From: Allobosea robiniae
GTDB lineage: Bacteria > Pseudomonadota > Alphaproteobacteria > Rhizobiales > Beijerinckiaceae
DNA: 32,795 bases
NCBI RefSeq assembly: GCF_900102525.1
Contig: NZ_FNBZ01000015.1
Location: 1-32,795, forward strand
Reading direction: 5' to 3'
Shown: positions 1-7,239 of the stretch, one piece after another
How positions within the stretch are numbered: position 1 is the stretch's first letter
Layout: each line of letters opens with the position of its first letter
Program-made: the position numbers and the translations under genes
The notes under the pieces: generated by a model
Databases searched by the model: none
What the model saw: the letters and a program-made list of their open reading frames with translations, nothing else
Told to the model about the DNA's origin: nothing

Positions 1-97
1 TATCAAGGATTCCGGCCTCGGTTACAAGGAGGGCGTCGTCGAGGCCATGAAATCCTTCACAAACGTCAAGACGTGGTCGATGCCCTGGACCGCGTAA
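1..97 (+). CDS. phnY: Phosphonoacetaldehyde dehydrogenase PhnY, C-terminal end only
   Basis: This is the last 31 codons of a gene that enters from the left edge; reading begins at base 2 and stops at TAA 95-97. The peptide contains GLGYKEGVVEAMKSF and ends in SMPWTA, the C-terminal style of NAD(P)-dependent aldehyde dehydrogenases, where this segment helps form the oligomer interface. The catalytic Cys and Glu lie outside the window. By itself the fragment says only aldehyde dehydrogenase. The phnA gene a kilobase away makes PhnY, which oxidises phosphonoacetaldehyde to phosphonoacetate (the PhnA substrate), the best specific call. A transaminase phnW would be expected further left. The specific name is inference from context. 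Confidence 0.72.
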   Translation, partial: IKDSGLGYKEGVVEAMKSFTNVKTWSMPWTA

Positions 98-265
98 GCA
101 GTCCTCGCGATCTTCTCGCAGCGCGATAACGTCGACGCGGATGCCATCATTCGCCGATGCCGTGGTCATGACCGGACGCGTTGCTCACGCGGACGGCCCG
201 TGGAGCACCCTCGTCTCAGGCTTCAGCGCCGCTCCGCAACGGCTGCATGGTGCTTGCGCGCGGCT

Positions 266-1132
266 CTAGCCGAAATCGGCGAACAGGAAAGTCAGCAAGC
301 GATCTGCAGTTTTGCGCCGGCAAACTTGGGGGTCGAACACCGCCGTGAGGAGAGACCCGTCTGATTTGAGATGTGGGAACGGCAGCTCCAGGCGCTTCTG
401 CCGGATCAGGTCGGCCAGCACGCCAGGCGGCCCGATCACGCACCCCTGATCCGCGACGGCAGCCTCGACGGCAATATAGAAATGCGGTGTCGAGCGCGTC
501 GCGACTGGCGCGTCGATGCCGGCTACAGCCAGCCAATCCTCAAGCTCGCCGGCCCGCGTCCGGGCGACCAAAAAAGTCTCCTGGGCAATCGCCGCAACGC
601 CCTCTTGCCGCAGCCGTTCCGCGCGTTCCGGCGTGGCCAGCACCGTCAGGCGCTCGATTCCGATCGGCCGTCGTTCCAAACCGCCGGTATCGTCGGCCTG
701 CCGCACGATCGCGATGTCGAAAGGCAGGCGTCGCCATTCGTCGGTGGTGTGCATCTGGCTGACCCGGACCGGGCGTCCGCCCATTTTCGCTTCCGCGTCG
801 ACGAGCCGGGGCAGGATCCAGTGCATCGACAAGGTGGCGTTCGCGGCGATGGTGATGACCCGCGTGTCCGACACCCGGGTCGCCGACATCCACGCCTCCT
901 CGATATGCCGCAATGCGGTACCGACCGCCTGGGCCAGCTCGGTTGCCAAGGGGGTCGGCTTCAGCCGGTGGCCGCTTTCGAACAGCGGCGCCTCGATCTC
1001 ATGCTGCAGCTGAACGAGCTGCTTGCTCACCGCACCCGGTGTCACACGAAGGTCATCGGCGGCCGCCACGACGTTGCCGGTGCGAACGACGGCTTCCAGA
1101 ACGGACAACGCGCGCAAGGACGGGAGGTGCAT
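266..1132 (-). CDS. LysR-family transcriptional regulator, probable activator of the phnA operon
   Basis: A 288-residue LysR-type regulator. Residues about 3-62 form the winged helix-turn-helix (GNVVAAADDLRVTPGAVSKQ), and the rest is the periplasmic-binding-like effector domain. The frame is open further upstream to 1255, but that extension would run over the divergent phnA start and has no homology feel. The Met at 1132, which gives MHLPSLRALSVLEAV, is the family-typical start. The gene is divergent from phnA across a 122-bp spacer and convergent with phnY. LysR regulators commonly sit beside phnW/phnA/phnY sets, so the effector is plausibly 2-aminoethylphosphonate or phosphonoacetate. That assignment is inference; the sequence itself shows only the family and the divergent layout. 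Confidence 0.87.
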   Translation of the reverse strand: MHLPSLRALSVLEAVVRTGNVVAAADDLRVTPGAVSKQLVQLQHEIEAPLFESGHRLKPTPLATELAQAVGTALRHIEEAWMSATRVSDTRVITIAANATLSMHWILPRLVDAEAKMGGRPVRVSQMHTTDEWRRLPFDIAIVRQADDTGGLERRPIGIERLTVLATPERAERLRQEGVAAIAQETFLVARTRAGELEDWLAVAGIDAPVATRSTPHFYIAVEAAVADQGCVIGPPGVLADLIRQKRLELPFPHLKSDGSLLTAVFDPQVCRRKTADRLLTFLFADFG

Positions 1133-1145
1133 ATCGATGTGAATT

Positions 1146-1158
1146 TGAGAAAACCTCA
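1146..1158. promoter_or_regulatory. LysR-type T-N11-A box
   Basis: An interrupted dyad TGAG-AAAAC-CTCA with the T-N11-A spacing typical of LysR-family operators. It lies 13 bp upstream of the LysR start codon and just upstream of a candidate -35 for phnA, so one bound regulator could repress itself and activate phnA. Prediction only. Confidence 0.45.
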
Positions 1159-1160
1159 CA

Positions 1161-1189
1161 TTGGCATGACCATAATTCGCTTTCGTAAA
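1161..1189 (+). promoter_or_regulatory. Candidate phnA promoter
   Basis: TTGGCA (1161-1166, five of six matches to the sigma-70 -35) is followed by a 17-bp spacer and CGTAAA (1184-1189, a weak -10). A weak -10 suits an activator-dependent promoter. An adjacent direct repeat CGTAAATC/CGTAAAGT occupies 1184-1199. Transcription would begin near 1196, which rules out the GTG at 1198 as a translated start and favours the ATG at 1255. Confidence 0.35.
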
Positions 1190-1254
1190 TCCGTAAAGTG
1201 AAGAAGTCTCAAGAACTGCCCGAGTTGTCCAAAAGTAAAATGGTGCGGTGCACA

Positions 1255-2511
1255 ATGTCTATCGAAGTGAATGGCCGTTTTTACGCTCGCCCTGTGCGCC
1301 CGAGCGTCGTGATCTGTTATGACGGTTGTGATCCGGCCTATGTGGCAGATGCGGTCATCCGCGGTGTCTCGCCGCGTTTGAAACGGATGCTGGCGGACGG
1401 GTTCTACGCCAATGCCTTGTCGGCGATGCCGAGTTTCACCAACCCCAACAATGTCTCGATCATTTGCGGCGCGCCGCCGAGGGTTCACGGAATCTCGGGC
1501 AATTACTGGTACGACCGCGCCACGAAAACCGAAGTGATGATGACCGACGCAGGGCCGCTGAGCGCCCCGACGGTGCTGGCCAGCCTGTCTCAGGCCGGCG
1601 TCAAGGTGGCGGCGGTGACCGCAAAGGACAAATTGCGCAAGGCGCTGGCAGTGGGTTTGGCCGGTCCCGGCGCGAGCGGCATCGCCTTCTCGGCCGAGAA
1701 GGCCAGGAGCTGCACCATCGAGGAGCACGGTATCGACAGCGCCGAGGCGCAAGGCGATGCGCCCGTGCCCGGCCAATACTCGCCGGAGCTTTCGCTGTTT
1801 GTGCTCGACGCTGGCGTGCGCCTGCTCAAGGCCGCGCGCGCCGAGCTGCTTTATCTCTCGCTGTCGGATTTCGTGCAGCACGCTTACGCGCCGGGCGCAC
1901 CGCAATCCGATGCCTTCATGAAGGCGGTCGACGACCGCATCGGGGCCCTGCTCGATCTCGGCGCCGTTGTCGGCGTCGTGGCCGACCATGGCATGACCGA
2001 CCTGTCGCTTGCCGACGGAACGCCGAACATCCTCTATCTCGGCGACGTGCTCGATGCCCGTTTCGGCCCGGGCTGCCTCAAAGTGATCTGTCCGATCACC
2101 GATCCATTCGTGCGCCATCACGGGGCCCTTGGCGGCTTCGTGCGCGTCCATGTCGTCGGCGAAGCCGACCATGCCGAGGTTCGCGATTTCATCGCCGGGC
2201 TGCCGGGCATCCAGCACGCCCTGATCCGCGAGGACGCTTGCCGCATGTTCGAGCTGCCGATGGAGCGGGAGGGCGATGTCACGGTGGTGGCCAGCAAGGG
2301 CGTCGCGCTCGGGACCAGCAAGGGCGCCCACAAGCTCGAAGAGCTCGCCGGCGCCAGATTGCGCTCGCATGGCAGCCTCGCCGAGCGCGACGTGCCCTTT
2401 GCGGTCTCCAGTCCGCTGAACGCCGAGTACCGGCAGAAGGCACGGAGCGGCCAGCTCTACAATTACGATATCTTCGACTATGTCCTCAACGGCACGCAGG
2501 AGGCTCGGTGA
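1255..2511 (+). CDS. phnA: Phosphonoacetate hydrolase PhnA
   Basis: A 418-residue alkaline-phosphatase-superfamily enzyme that cleaves the C-P bond of phosphonoacetate to give acetate and phosphate, using two metal ions and a Thr nucleophile. Visible family features, numbered from the ATG at 1255, are Asp23 in CYDGCDP, nucleophile Thr62 in MPSFTNPNNVS, metal ligands Asp205 and His209 in SDFVQHA, Asp244-His245 in VVADHGMTD, and His372 in LRSHGSL. Known PhnA proteins are about 410-425 residues and begin with an I-x-VNGR-x-Y segment, matched here by MSIEVNGRFYARP, so I prefer this start. In-frame alternatives are GTG 1198 and ATG 1240. None has a convincing Shine-Dalgarno. The stop shares its A with the next start (TGATG), indicating translational coupling. 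Confidence 0.92.
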   Translation: MSIEVNGRFYARPVRPSVVICYDGCDPAYVADAVIRGVSPRLKRMLADGFYANALSAMPSFTNPNNVSIICGAPPRVHGISGNYWYDRATKTEVMMTDAGPLSAPTVLASLSQAGVKVAAVTAKDKLRKALAVGLAGPGASGIAFSAEKARSCTIEEHGIDSAEAQGDAPVPGQYSPELSLFVLDAGVRLLKAARAELLYLSLSDFVQHAYAPGAPQSDAFMKAVDDRIGALLDLGAVVGVVADHGMTDLSLADGTPNILYLGDVLDARFGPGCLKVICPITDPFVRHHGALGGFVRVHVVGEADHAEVRDFIAGLPGIQHALIREDACRMFELPMEREGDVTVVASKGVALGTSKGAHKLEELAGARLRSHGSLAERDVPFAVSSPLNAEYRQKARSGQLYNYDIFDYVLNGTQEAR

Positions 2512-3815
2512 TGGCCGCCGGTTCGCAGATCAACAGCGGCCGTCGCGCGGTCGCGCTGATCCTCGACGGTCTGCGGCGCGATTTCGTGACGCCGGAGCAT
2601 ACGCCGAACCTCGTCGCCCTGAAGGCGCGGGCCACCTGGTGCGACAGCCACCGTTCGGTGTTCCCGTCGGTGACGCGCGTCGTCTCCTCGTCCTTCGCCA
2701 CCGGATACCGGCCATCGGGGCATGGCCTGGCCGGCAATACTGTTGCGTTGCTGAACGGCGACGATCTCGAGCTCTATGATGTCGGCAAGCCCGAATTCCT
2801 TGGCCACAAGGAGCGCCTGACAGGGCATGTCCTGCGTCAGCCGACCCTGACTGAGCGGCTCGCCGAGACCGGCGGCGCTGTGATTTTCAACAATGTCTCG
2901 CCGGGTGCCGCCTACATGCACGACCCGCGCGGCCACGGCCATGTCTATCATCGCGCCGGCTCTTATGGCCCCGGCCGCAAACCGATCGAAGGGAGCGACG
3001 CGCTGAGCGTCGCCGGTGACATCGCCGGAGATAGGGCGGTGCTCGACCGCTTCATCGCCGAGGTCGTGAACACGCGGAAGCCTGCCTTCGCGCTGGCCTG
3101 GCTCGGTCACCCCGACACGACCCAGCATGAGGTCGCGCTCGGCTCGCCGCGTCATCTGGAAGCCCTCAAGATCGTCGACGGCCATGCCAAGCTCTTGATT
3201 GAGGCGGTCGATGCGGCGCGCGCTGCAGGCGAGGACATCCTCCTGCTGATCGGCTCCGACCACGGTCACCAGACTGTCACGGGGATCGTCGATATAGCCG
3301 GCGAACTTGTCGCTGCCGGGCTGAAGGATTCAGCCCAGTCCGGCGACGTCGTCGTCGCTCCCAACGGTACCGCCGCCTTGATCTATGTCGACCGCCGCAA
3401 TGCCGACCGCATCCCCGCGCTTGGCCGTTTCCTCGGCGAGCAAGGCTGGGCGGGACGCGTGATGGGACCGGATGCCTTCGCCGCCGCCGGCATTCCCGAA
3501 GGCGGTGGCCTGGCGTTCGCTGTGGCGCTGAAGGCCGATGACGAAGGCGTCAATGAGTTCGGCGTTCCCGGCCTCAGCCTTGCGGCCAAGCCCGTCGGGG
3601 GCAAGGCCGACCGGCTCGGCTGCGGCCAGCATGGCGGTCTCGGCCGCTACGAGCAATCGCCCTTTCTGATCCTCGACGGCCCGGGTTTCGCAAGGGGCCA
3701 CGAGATCTCGGCCGAGACCTCGGCGATCGATATCGCGCCCAGCATTCTGACCTTTCTCGACCAGCCGGCAGACGGGCTCGACGGACGGGCCCTGCAGAAT
3801 CGGCAATTCGCCTGA
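2511..3815 (+). CDS. Alkaline-phosphatase-superfamily hydrolase (nucleotide pyrophosphatase/phosphodiesterase-like)
   Basis: A 434-residue protein of the type I phosphodiesterase/nucleotide pyrophosphatase branch of the alkaline phosphatase superfamily. It keeps a full two-metal set: Asp19 in LILDGLRRD, probable nucleophile Thr55 in VFPSVTRVVSSS followed by GYRPSGHGLAGN, Asp202 and His206 in GHPDTTQHE, Asp250-His251 in GSDHGHQ, and His374 in GQHGGLGRYEQSP. It has no signal peptide, so it should act in the cytoplasm on imported material. It starts on the phnA stop codon and is followed 20 bp later by an ABC importer operon. Substrate is unknown; candidates are a phosphonate monoester, a phosphodiester or a phosphonate other than phosphonoacetate. 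It resembles PhnA in fold but lacks the PhnA-specific TNPNN stretch, so it is not a simple duplicate. Confidence 0.85.
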   Translation: MAAGSQINSGRRAVALILDGLRRDFVTPEHTPNLVALKARATWCDSHRSVFPSVTRVVSSSFATGYRPSGHGLAGNTVALLNGDDLELYDVGKPEFLGHKERLTGHVLRQPTLTERLAETGGAVIFNNVSPGAAYMHDPRGHGHVYHRAGSYGPGRKPIEGSDALSVAGDIAGDRAVLDRFIAEVVNTRKPAFALAWLGHPDTTQHEVALGSPRHLEALKIVDGHAKLLIEAVDAARAAGEDILLLIGSDHGHQTVTGIVDIAGELVAAGLKDSAQSGDVVVAPNGTAALIYVDRRNADRIPALGRFLGEQGWAGRVMGPDAFAAAGIPEGGGLAFAVALKADDEGVNEFGVPGLSLAAKPVGGKADRLGCGQHGGLGRYEQSPFLILDGPGFARGHEISAETSAIDIAPSILTFLDQPADGLDGRALQNRQFA

Positions 3816-3835
3816 ACCCCTCAAAGGAGGCTCGC

Positions 3836-5386
3836 ATGACAGACCGCATAACCGATCTCGCGATCAGCCGCCGCGCCCTGCTGGCGGGTACGGCCGCCAT
3901 GACGGCCGGCGTCCTCGGCGTTCCCGGCCTGCCGCAGGCCCAGGCCGCCCGCAAAGGCGTGCTGAAATACGCCACGCTCGGCCTCGACACCGCCGATCCG
4001 CACCGCCACACCGGTTCGATCGCGGTGCAGCAGGCCTATGTCGAGACGCTGACCTCGATCGCGTCGGACGGCGCCGTCGAGCCGTTCCTGGCCGAGAGTT
4101 TTCAGGTCTCGCCGGATGGCAAGACCTACACCTTCAAGCTCCGCCAGAACGTCAAGTTCCACAATGGCGATACGCTGAAGAGCGCCGATGTCGCGGCCAA
4201 TCTCGAACGGGTGAAGAACAAGGTGAAGGGCGGCTGGCTCGTCACCGCGATCAAGCTCGTCAGCAAGCTCGAGACACCCGACGACAACACGCTCGTGGTC
4301 ACGCTCGACGCGCCCTATTCGCCTTTCCTCAACCTGCTCTCCGAATTGTGGATCCTGTCGCCGAAATCGGAAGGCTGGGACGAGACGATCAAGACGCCGA
4401 TCGGCACTGGCCCCTTCACGTTCGGCACCTGGCAACCCAAGGTGAAGCTCGTCGCGCCTGCCTTCCCCGGCTACTGGAGGAGCGGCTTGCCGAAGGTCGA
4501 GCGGGTCGAGTTCGACCTGCGCGACGGTGTCGACAAGAGCCTCGCGCTGCGAGCCGGCGACCTGCACATCATCCAGCTCGACCGCGAGCCGGCCGAAACG
4601 CTGAAGAAGGTGGGCGCCGCTGACATTCTCGGTCTCAAGGACACCAGCTGGTTTTCGATCGCCTTCAACAACCGTAAGCCGCGTAAGCCGTTCGACGACA
4701 TCCGCGTGCGCCAGGCGTTGGCGCTCGCCGTCGACAAGCCGGCTTTCATGAACTTCATGGGCGGCGAGCAGGGCATCGTCACCAACCAGATCGTGGCCCC
4801 GGGCAATGCCTATTTCGACAAGGCCTGGCACGATGCCGATCCGTTTCGGAAGCCCGATCTCGACAAGGCCAAAAAGCTGCTGGCCGATGCCGGTGTGAAG
4901 CCGGCCGACCATACGATCGAGTTCGTGTCCTGGCAGGAATCATATGCACAGGTCGTGGTGCAGATGGTCCGGAAGCTCGGCTTCAAGGTCAACCATGTCG
5001 CGCTCGATGATGTCGGCGCGCAGAAGCGGCTTGGCCAATACGACTGGGACATGAATGTGATGTCGTCGGGACCGCGCGCCGACATCTTCCTGCGCTATGT
5101 CCGGCTGATGAGCGACGGCCCCAACCCGACGCTGTGGGGTGGCATCCAGGATCCCGAGCTCGACAGGATGATCAATGCCGGCGTGCAGGAGCCGGACCAG
5201 GCCAAGCGCAAGGCGAACTATCTGACCGCGTCCAAGCACATCGACGACAAGGCCTATTTCTATGTCATCGGCCATTCGCCGAGCCTGATCGCGGTTAAAA
5301 AGGGCGTCAAAGGCTACGAGTCCGGCTTCACCTGGGCGTGTCACTGGGCGAGCGGCGGCGTCGCCCACACGACGATCGACAGCTGA
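3836..5386 (+). CDS. ABC transporter substrate-binding protein, family 5 (Dpp/Opp type)
   Basis: A 516-residue family 5 solute-binding protein. The N-terminus has a twin-arginine-like motif SRRALLAG at residues 11-18, a hydrophobic stretch, and a probable cleavage after AQA near residue 37, so the mature protein is periplasmic. The body shows the usual features: LAESFQVSPDGKTYTFKLR, NVKFHNGD, PIGTGPF and the FDDIRVRQALALAVDK segment. A strong AGGAGG lies upstream of the ATG. It leads a complete importer cassette (two permeases and a fused ATPase) coupled to two phosphatase-superfamily hydrolases. Family 5 proteins bind peptides, nickel, heme and sugars. AccA of the Agrobacterium agrocinopine importer binds a sugar phosphodiester, a precedent for an organophosphorus ligand here. 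The ligand is inference. Confidence 0.92.
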   Translation: MTDRITDLAISRRALLAGTAAMTAGVLGVPGLPQAQAARKGVLKYATLGLDTADPHRHTGSIAVQQAYVETLTSIASDGAVEPFLAESFQVSPDGKTYTFKLRQNVKFHNGDTLKSADVAANLERVKNKVKGGWLVTAIKLVSKLETPDDNTLVVTLDAPYSPFLNLLSELWILSPKSEGWDETIKTPIGTGPFTFGTWQPKVKLVAPAFPGYWRSGLPKVERVEFDLRDGVDKSLALRAGDLHIIQLDREPAETLKKVGAADILGLKDTSWFSIAFNNRKPRKPFDDIRVRQALALAVDKPAFMNFMGGEQGIVTNQIVAPGNAYFDKAWHDADPFRKPDLDKAKKLLADAGVKPADHTIEFVSWQESYAQVVVQMVRKLGFKVNHVALDDVGAQKRLGQYDWDMNVMSSGPRADIFLRYVRLMSDGPNPTLWGGIQDPELDRMINAGVQEPDQAKRKANYLTASKHIDDKAYFYVIGHSPSLIAVKKGVKGYESGFTWACHWASGGVAHTTIDS

Positions 5387-5409
5387 GCGCGGATGGAAGG
5401 ATTCGCGCC

Positions 5410-6318
5410 ATGTCCGCTCCACCCATCGCCGTGAGCGCGCCGCGCAGTGCTGGCCGGCGCTGGCCTGTCGGCGTGCTGCTTGCGACTGTTGCCGTGGCCA
5501 TCGTCGCGCTGGCCGGCCTCGTGGCGCCGTGGCTGACAGCCAATTCGCCGCTGGACCAGGATCTGCTCGCGATCAACAAGGGGCCGAGCGCGGATTACTG
5601 GCTCGGGACCGACCATCTCGGCCGCGATATCTGGGCGCGCCTGCTCTATGGCGCGCGCTTCACCTTCGGTATCTCGATTGCCGGCACGGCCATCGCCTTT
5701 GCGATCGGCGCCGGTCTCGGTCTCTTCGCGCTGGCGCTCGGACGCTGGAGCGAAGCGACCCTCTACGCCGGCATCGACCTGATCCGCGCGCTGCCGGGAA
5801 CGTTGCTCGCGCTGCTGCTGATCGTCGGCCTCGGCAGCGGCACCGGCCCCCTGATCGTGGCGCTCGGCATCTCGTTCGCCCCGCTCGTGGCCTATGTCGC
5901 GCGCGCCGCGTTCCACCGCGAGGCGGTGCGGGACTACGTGCATGCCGCCACCAGTTTCAGCGGCGGGCGCATCCACGTCCTGGTGCGGCACATCCTGCCC
6001 AACATCGTCGGAGCGCTGGTCACCCAGGCCGCGATCATCCTGCCGCGCTGCATCGTGACGGAATCGGTCTTGAGCTTTCTCGGAGTCGGCTCCTCGCCCG
6101 ATGCTCCGACCTGGGGGCGGATGATCGCCGATTCCAGCCGCTTCATCGAGCGCGCGCCGCACGCCATCGTCATACCGGTCCTGGCGCTGGTGGTTCTGAC
6201 GCTCAGCCTCTCGGTGCTTGGCAACGATCTGCGACGCTGGCTCGACCCGGTCCGCGAGAACGCCGGGGAGGCGGCCGAGCCGGCCGAGATCGACCCGCAA
6301 CTCGCAATGCCGCGCTGA
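5410..6318 (+). CDS. ABC transporter permease, DppC/OppC type
   Basis: A 302-residue inner-membrane permease. It has one early transmembrane helix (about residues 18-42), then the DppC-type GTDHLGRDIWARLLYGAR motif, a cluster of hydrophobic segments, and an EAA-like cytoplasmic loop around YVHAATSFSGGRIHVLVRH that contacts the ATPase. The frame stays open to 5338, but that would overlap the binding-protein gene with arginine-rich sequence. The ATG at 5410 follows GGAAGGA at a usable distance and gives the normal length. The gene order is C then B, the reverse of the usual dppB-dppC order. It pairs with the next gene to form the membrane channel. Confidence 0.9.
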   Translation: MSAPPIAVSAPRSAGRRWPVGVLLATVAVAIVALAGLVAPWLTANSPLDQDLLAINKGPSADYWLGTDHLGRDIWARLLYGARFTFGISIAGTAIAFAIGAGLGLFALALGRWSEATLYAGIDLIRALPGTLLALLLIVGLGSGTGPLIVALGISFAPLVAYVARAAFHREAVRDYVHAATSFSGGRIHVLVRHILPNIVGALVTQAAIILPRCIVTESVLSFLGVGSSPDAPTWGRMIADSSRFIERAPHAIVIPVLALVVLTLSLSVLGNDLRRWLDPVRENAGEAAEPAEIDPQLAMPR

Positions 6319-6330
6319 GGAGGCACAAGC

Positions 6331-7239
6331 ATGGATCGTCTCGCTTCCGTCCTCTTCGCCGTGCTGCGCGGGCTCGTCCAGGCCGCCTGCATCGTCGCAC
6401 TGACCTTCTTCCTCTGCCGCGTGATGCCCGGCGACGTCGTCGACGTGCTCGGCCTCGAAGGCGGGCTGACCGCCGACCAGCAGGTCGAGATGCGCCGCGC
6501 GCTCGGCCTCGACCAGCCGCTGCTGTCACAGTTCGTGACCTGGGTCTCGCACGCGCTGCAGGGCGATTTTGGTCGGTCGCTGCGCTTCGATCAGCCTGTT
6601 TCGGACATGCTGGCGAACGCGCTGCCGGTGACGCTGAGATTCGCCTTCCTCAGCTTTGCCTTCGGGGTCGGGCTGGCGCTGCTGCTGGCCATCGCTGCCA
6701 CGGCTTTCCGCTCGCGCTGGCTCGACGGGCTGATCGACGGGATCAACATCTGGTCGATCGCGGTGCCGACCTTCTGCGCCGGTTTCGCCGCGATCCTGAT
6801 CTTTTCGATCTGGCTCGGCTGGCTGCCGGTGATCGGCGGCCTGCTGATGCCGGTGATCATCATAGGGCTCGACAACGCCGGGCAGATCGTCAAGTCGCTG
6901 CGCGAGGAGTTGAAGGAGGCGGTCATGCTGCCCCATGTCCGCACGGCGCGCGCCAAGGGGCTCTCGCCCTGGCGCATCGCCATCGCCCATGTCCTGCCGG
7001 CGGCCGCGCCGATCATGCTGGCGCTGTCGGGTCTCGCGCTTGGCGGGCTCGTCGCGGGGTCGCTGACCATGGAGGTGCTGTTTGCGCTGCCCGGCATCGG
7101 CAGCCTGACGCTGAACGCCATTCACGGCCGCGACTATCCGATCATCCTCGCTGCCGTAACCGTCATCGCAGTGGCTCTGGTGCTGATCAACACTGTGATC
7201 GACATCCTCCATCGCCTGATCGATCCGAGGCTTGCATGA
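6331..7239 (+). CDS. ABC transporter permease, DppB/OppB type
   Basis: A 302-residue inner-membrane permease with about six hydrophobic segments. The N-terminal half has the DppB pattern: a first helix, then RALGLDQPLLSQFVTW and GDFGRSLRFDQPV. The EAA-type loop reads EAVMLPHVRTARAKGLSPWR, and the protein ends in the typical DILHRLIDPRLA. GAGGAG lies at a good distance before the ATG. Its stop overlaps the ATPase start by four bases (ATGA), a sign of coupled translation. It forms the channel with the preceding DppC-type subunit. Confidence 0.9.
   Translation: MDRLASVLFAVLRGLVQAACIVALTFFLCRVMPGDVVDVLGLEGGLTADQQVEMRRALGLDQPLLSQFVTWVSHALQGDFGRSLRFDQPVSDMLANALPVTLRFAFLSFAFGVGLALLLAIAATAFRSRWLDGLIDGINIWSIAVPTFCAGFAAILIFSIWLGWLPVIGGLLMPVIIIGLDNAGQIVKSLREELKEAVMLPHVRTARAKGLSPWRIAIAHVLPAAAPIMLALSGLALGGLVAGSLTMEVLFALPGIGSLTLNAIHGRDYPIILAAVTVIAVALVLINTVIDILHRLIDPRLA

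Noticed and set aside
98..265. A possible terminator or small gene between phnY and the LysR gene
   Set aside because: I found only 5-bp imperfect stems and no convincing reading frame in the 168-bp convergent gap.
1133..1255. An N-terminal extension of the LysR protein
   Set aside because: It would cross the divergent phnA start and control region, and the family N-terminus begins at the Met at 1132.
1464..2510. An upstream extension of the second hydrolase frame through phnA
   Set aside because: It is out of frame with phnA and Arg/Ala-rich. The family start at 2511 follows the phnA stop directly.
5529..7235. A long upstream extension of the fused ATPase frame
   Set aside because: It is arginine-rich shadow sequence under both permeases. 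The ATPase homology begins at the ATG at 7236, which overlaps the permease stop.
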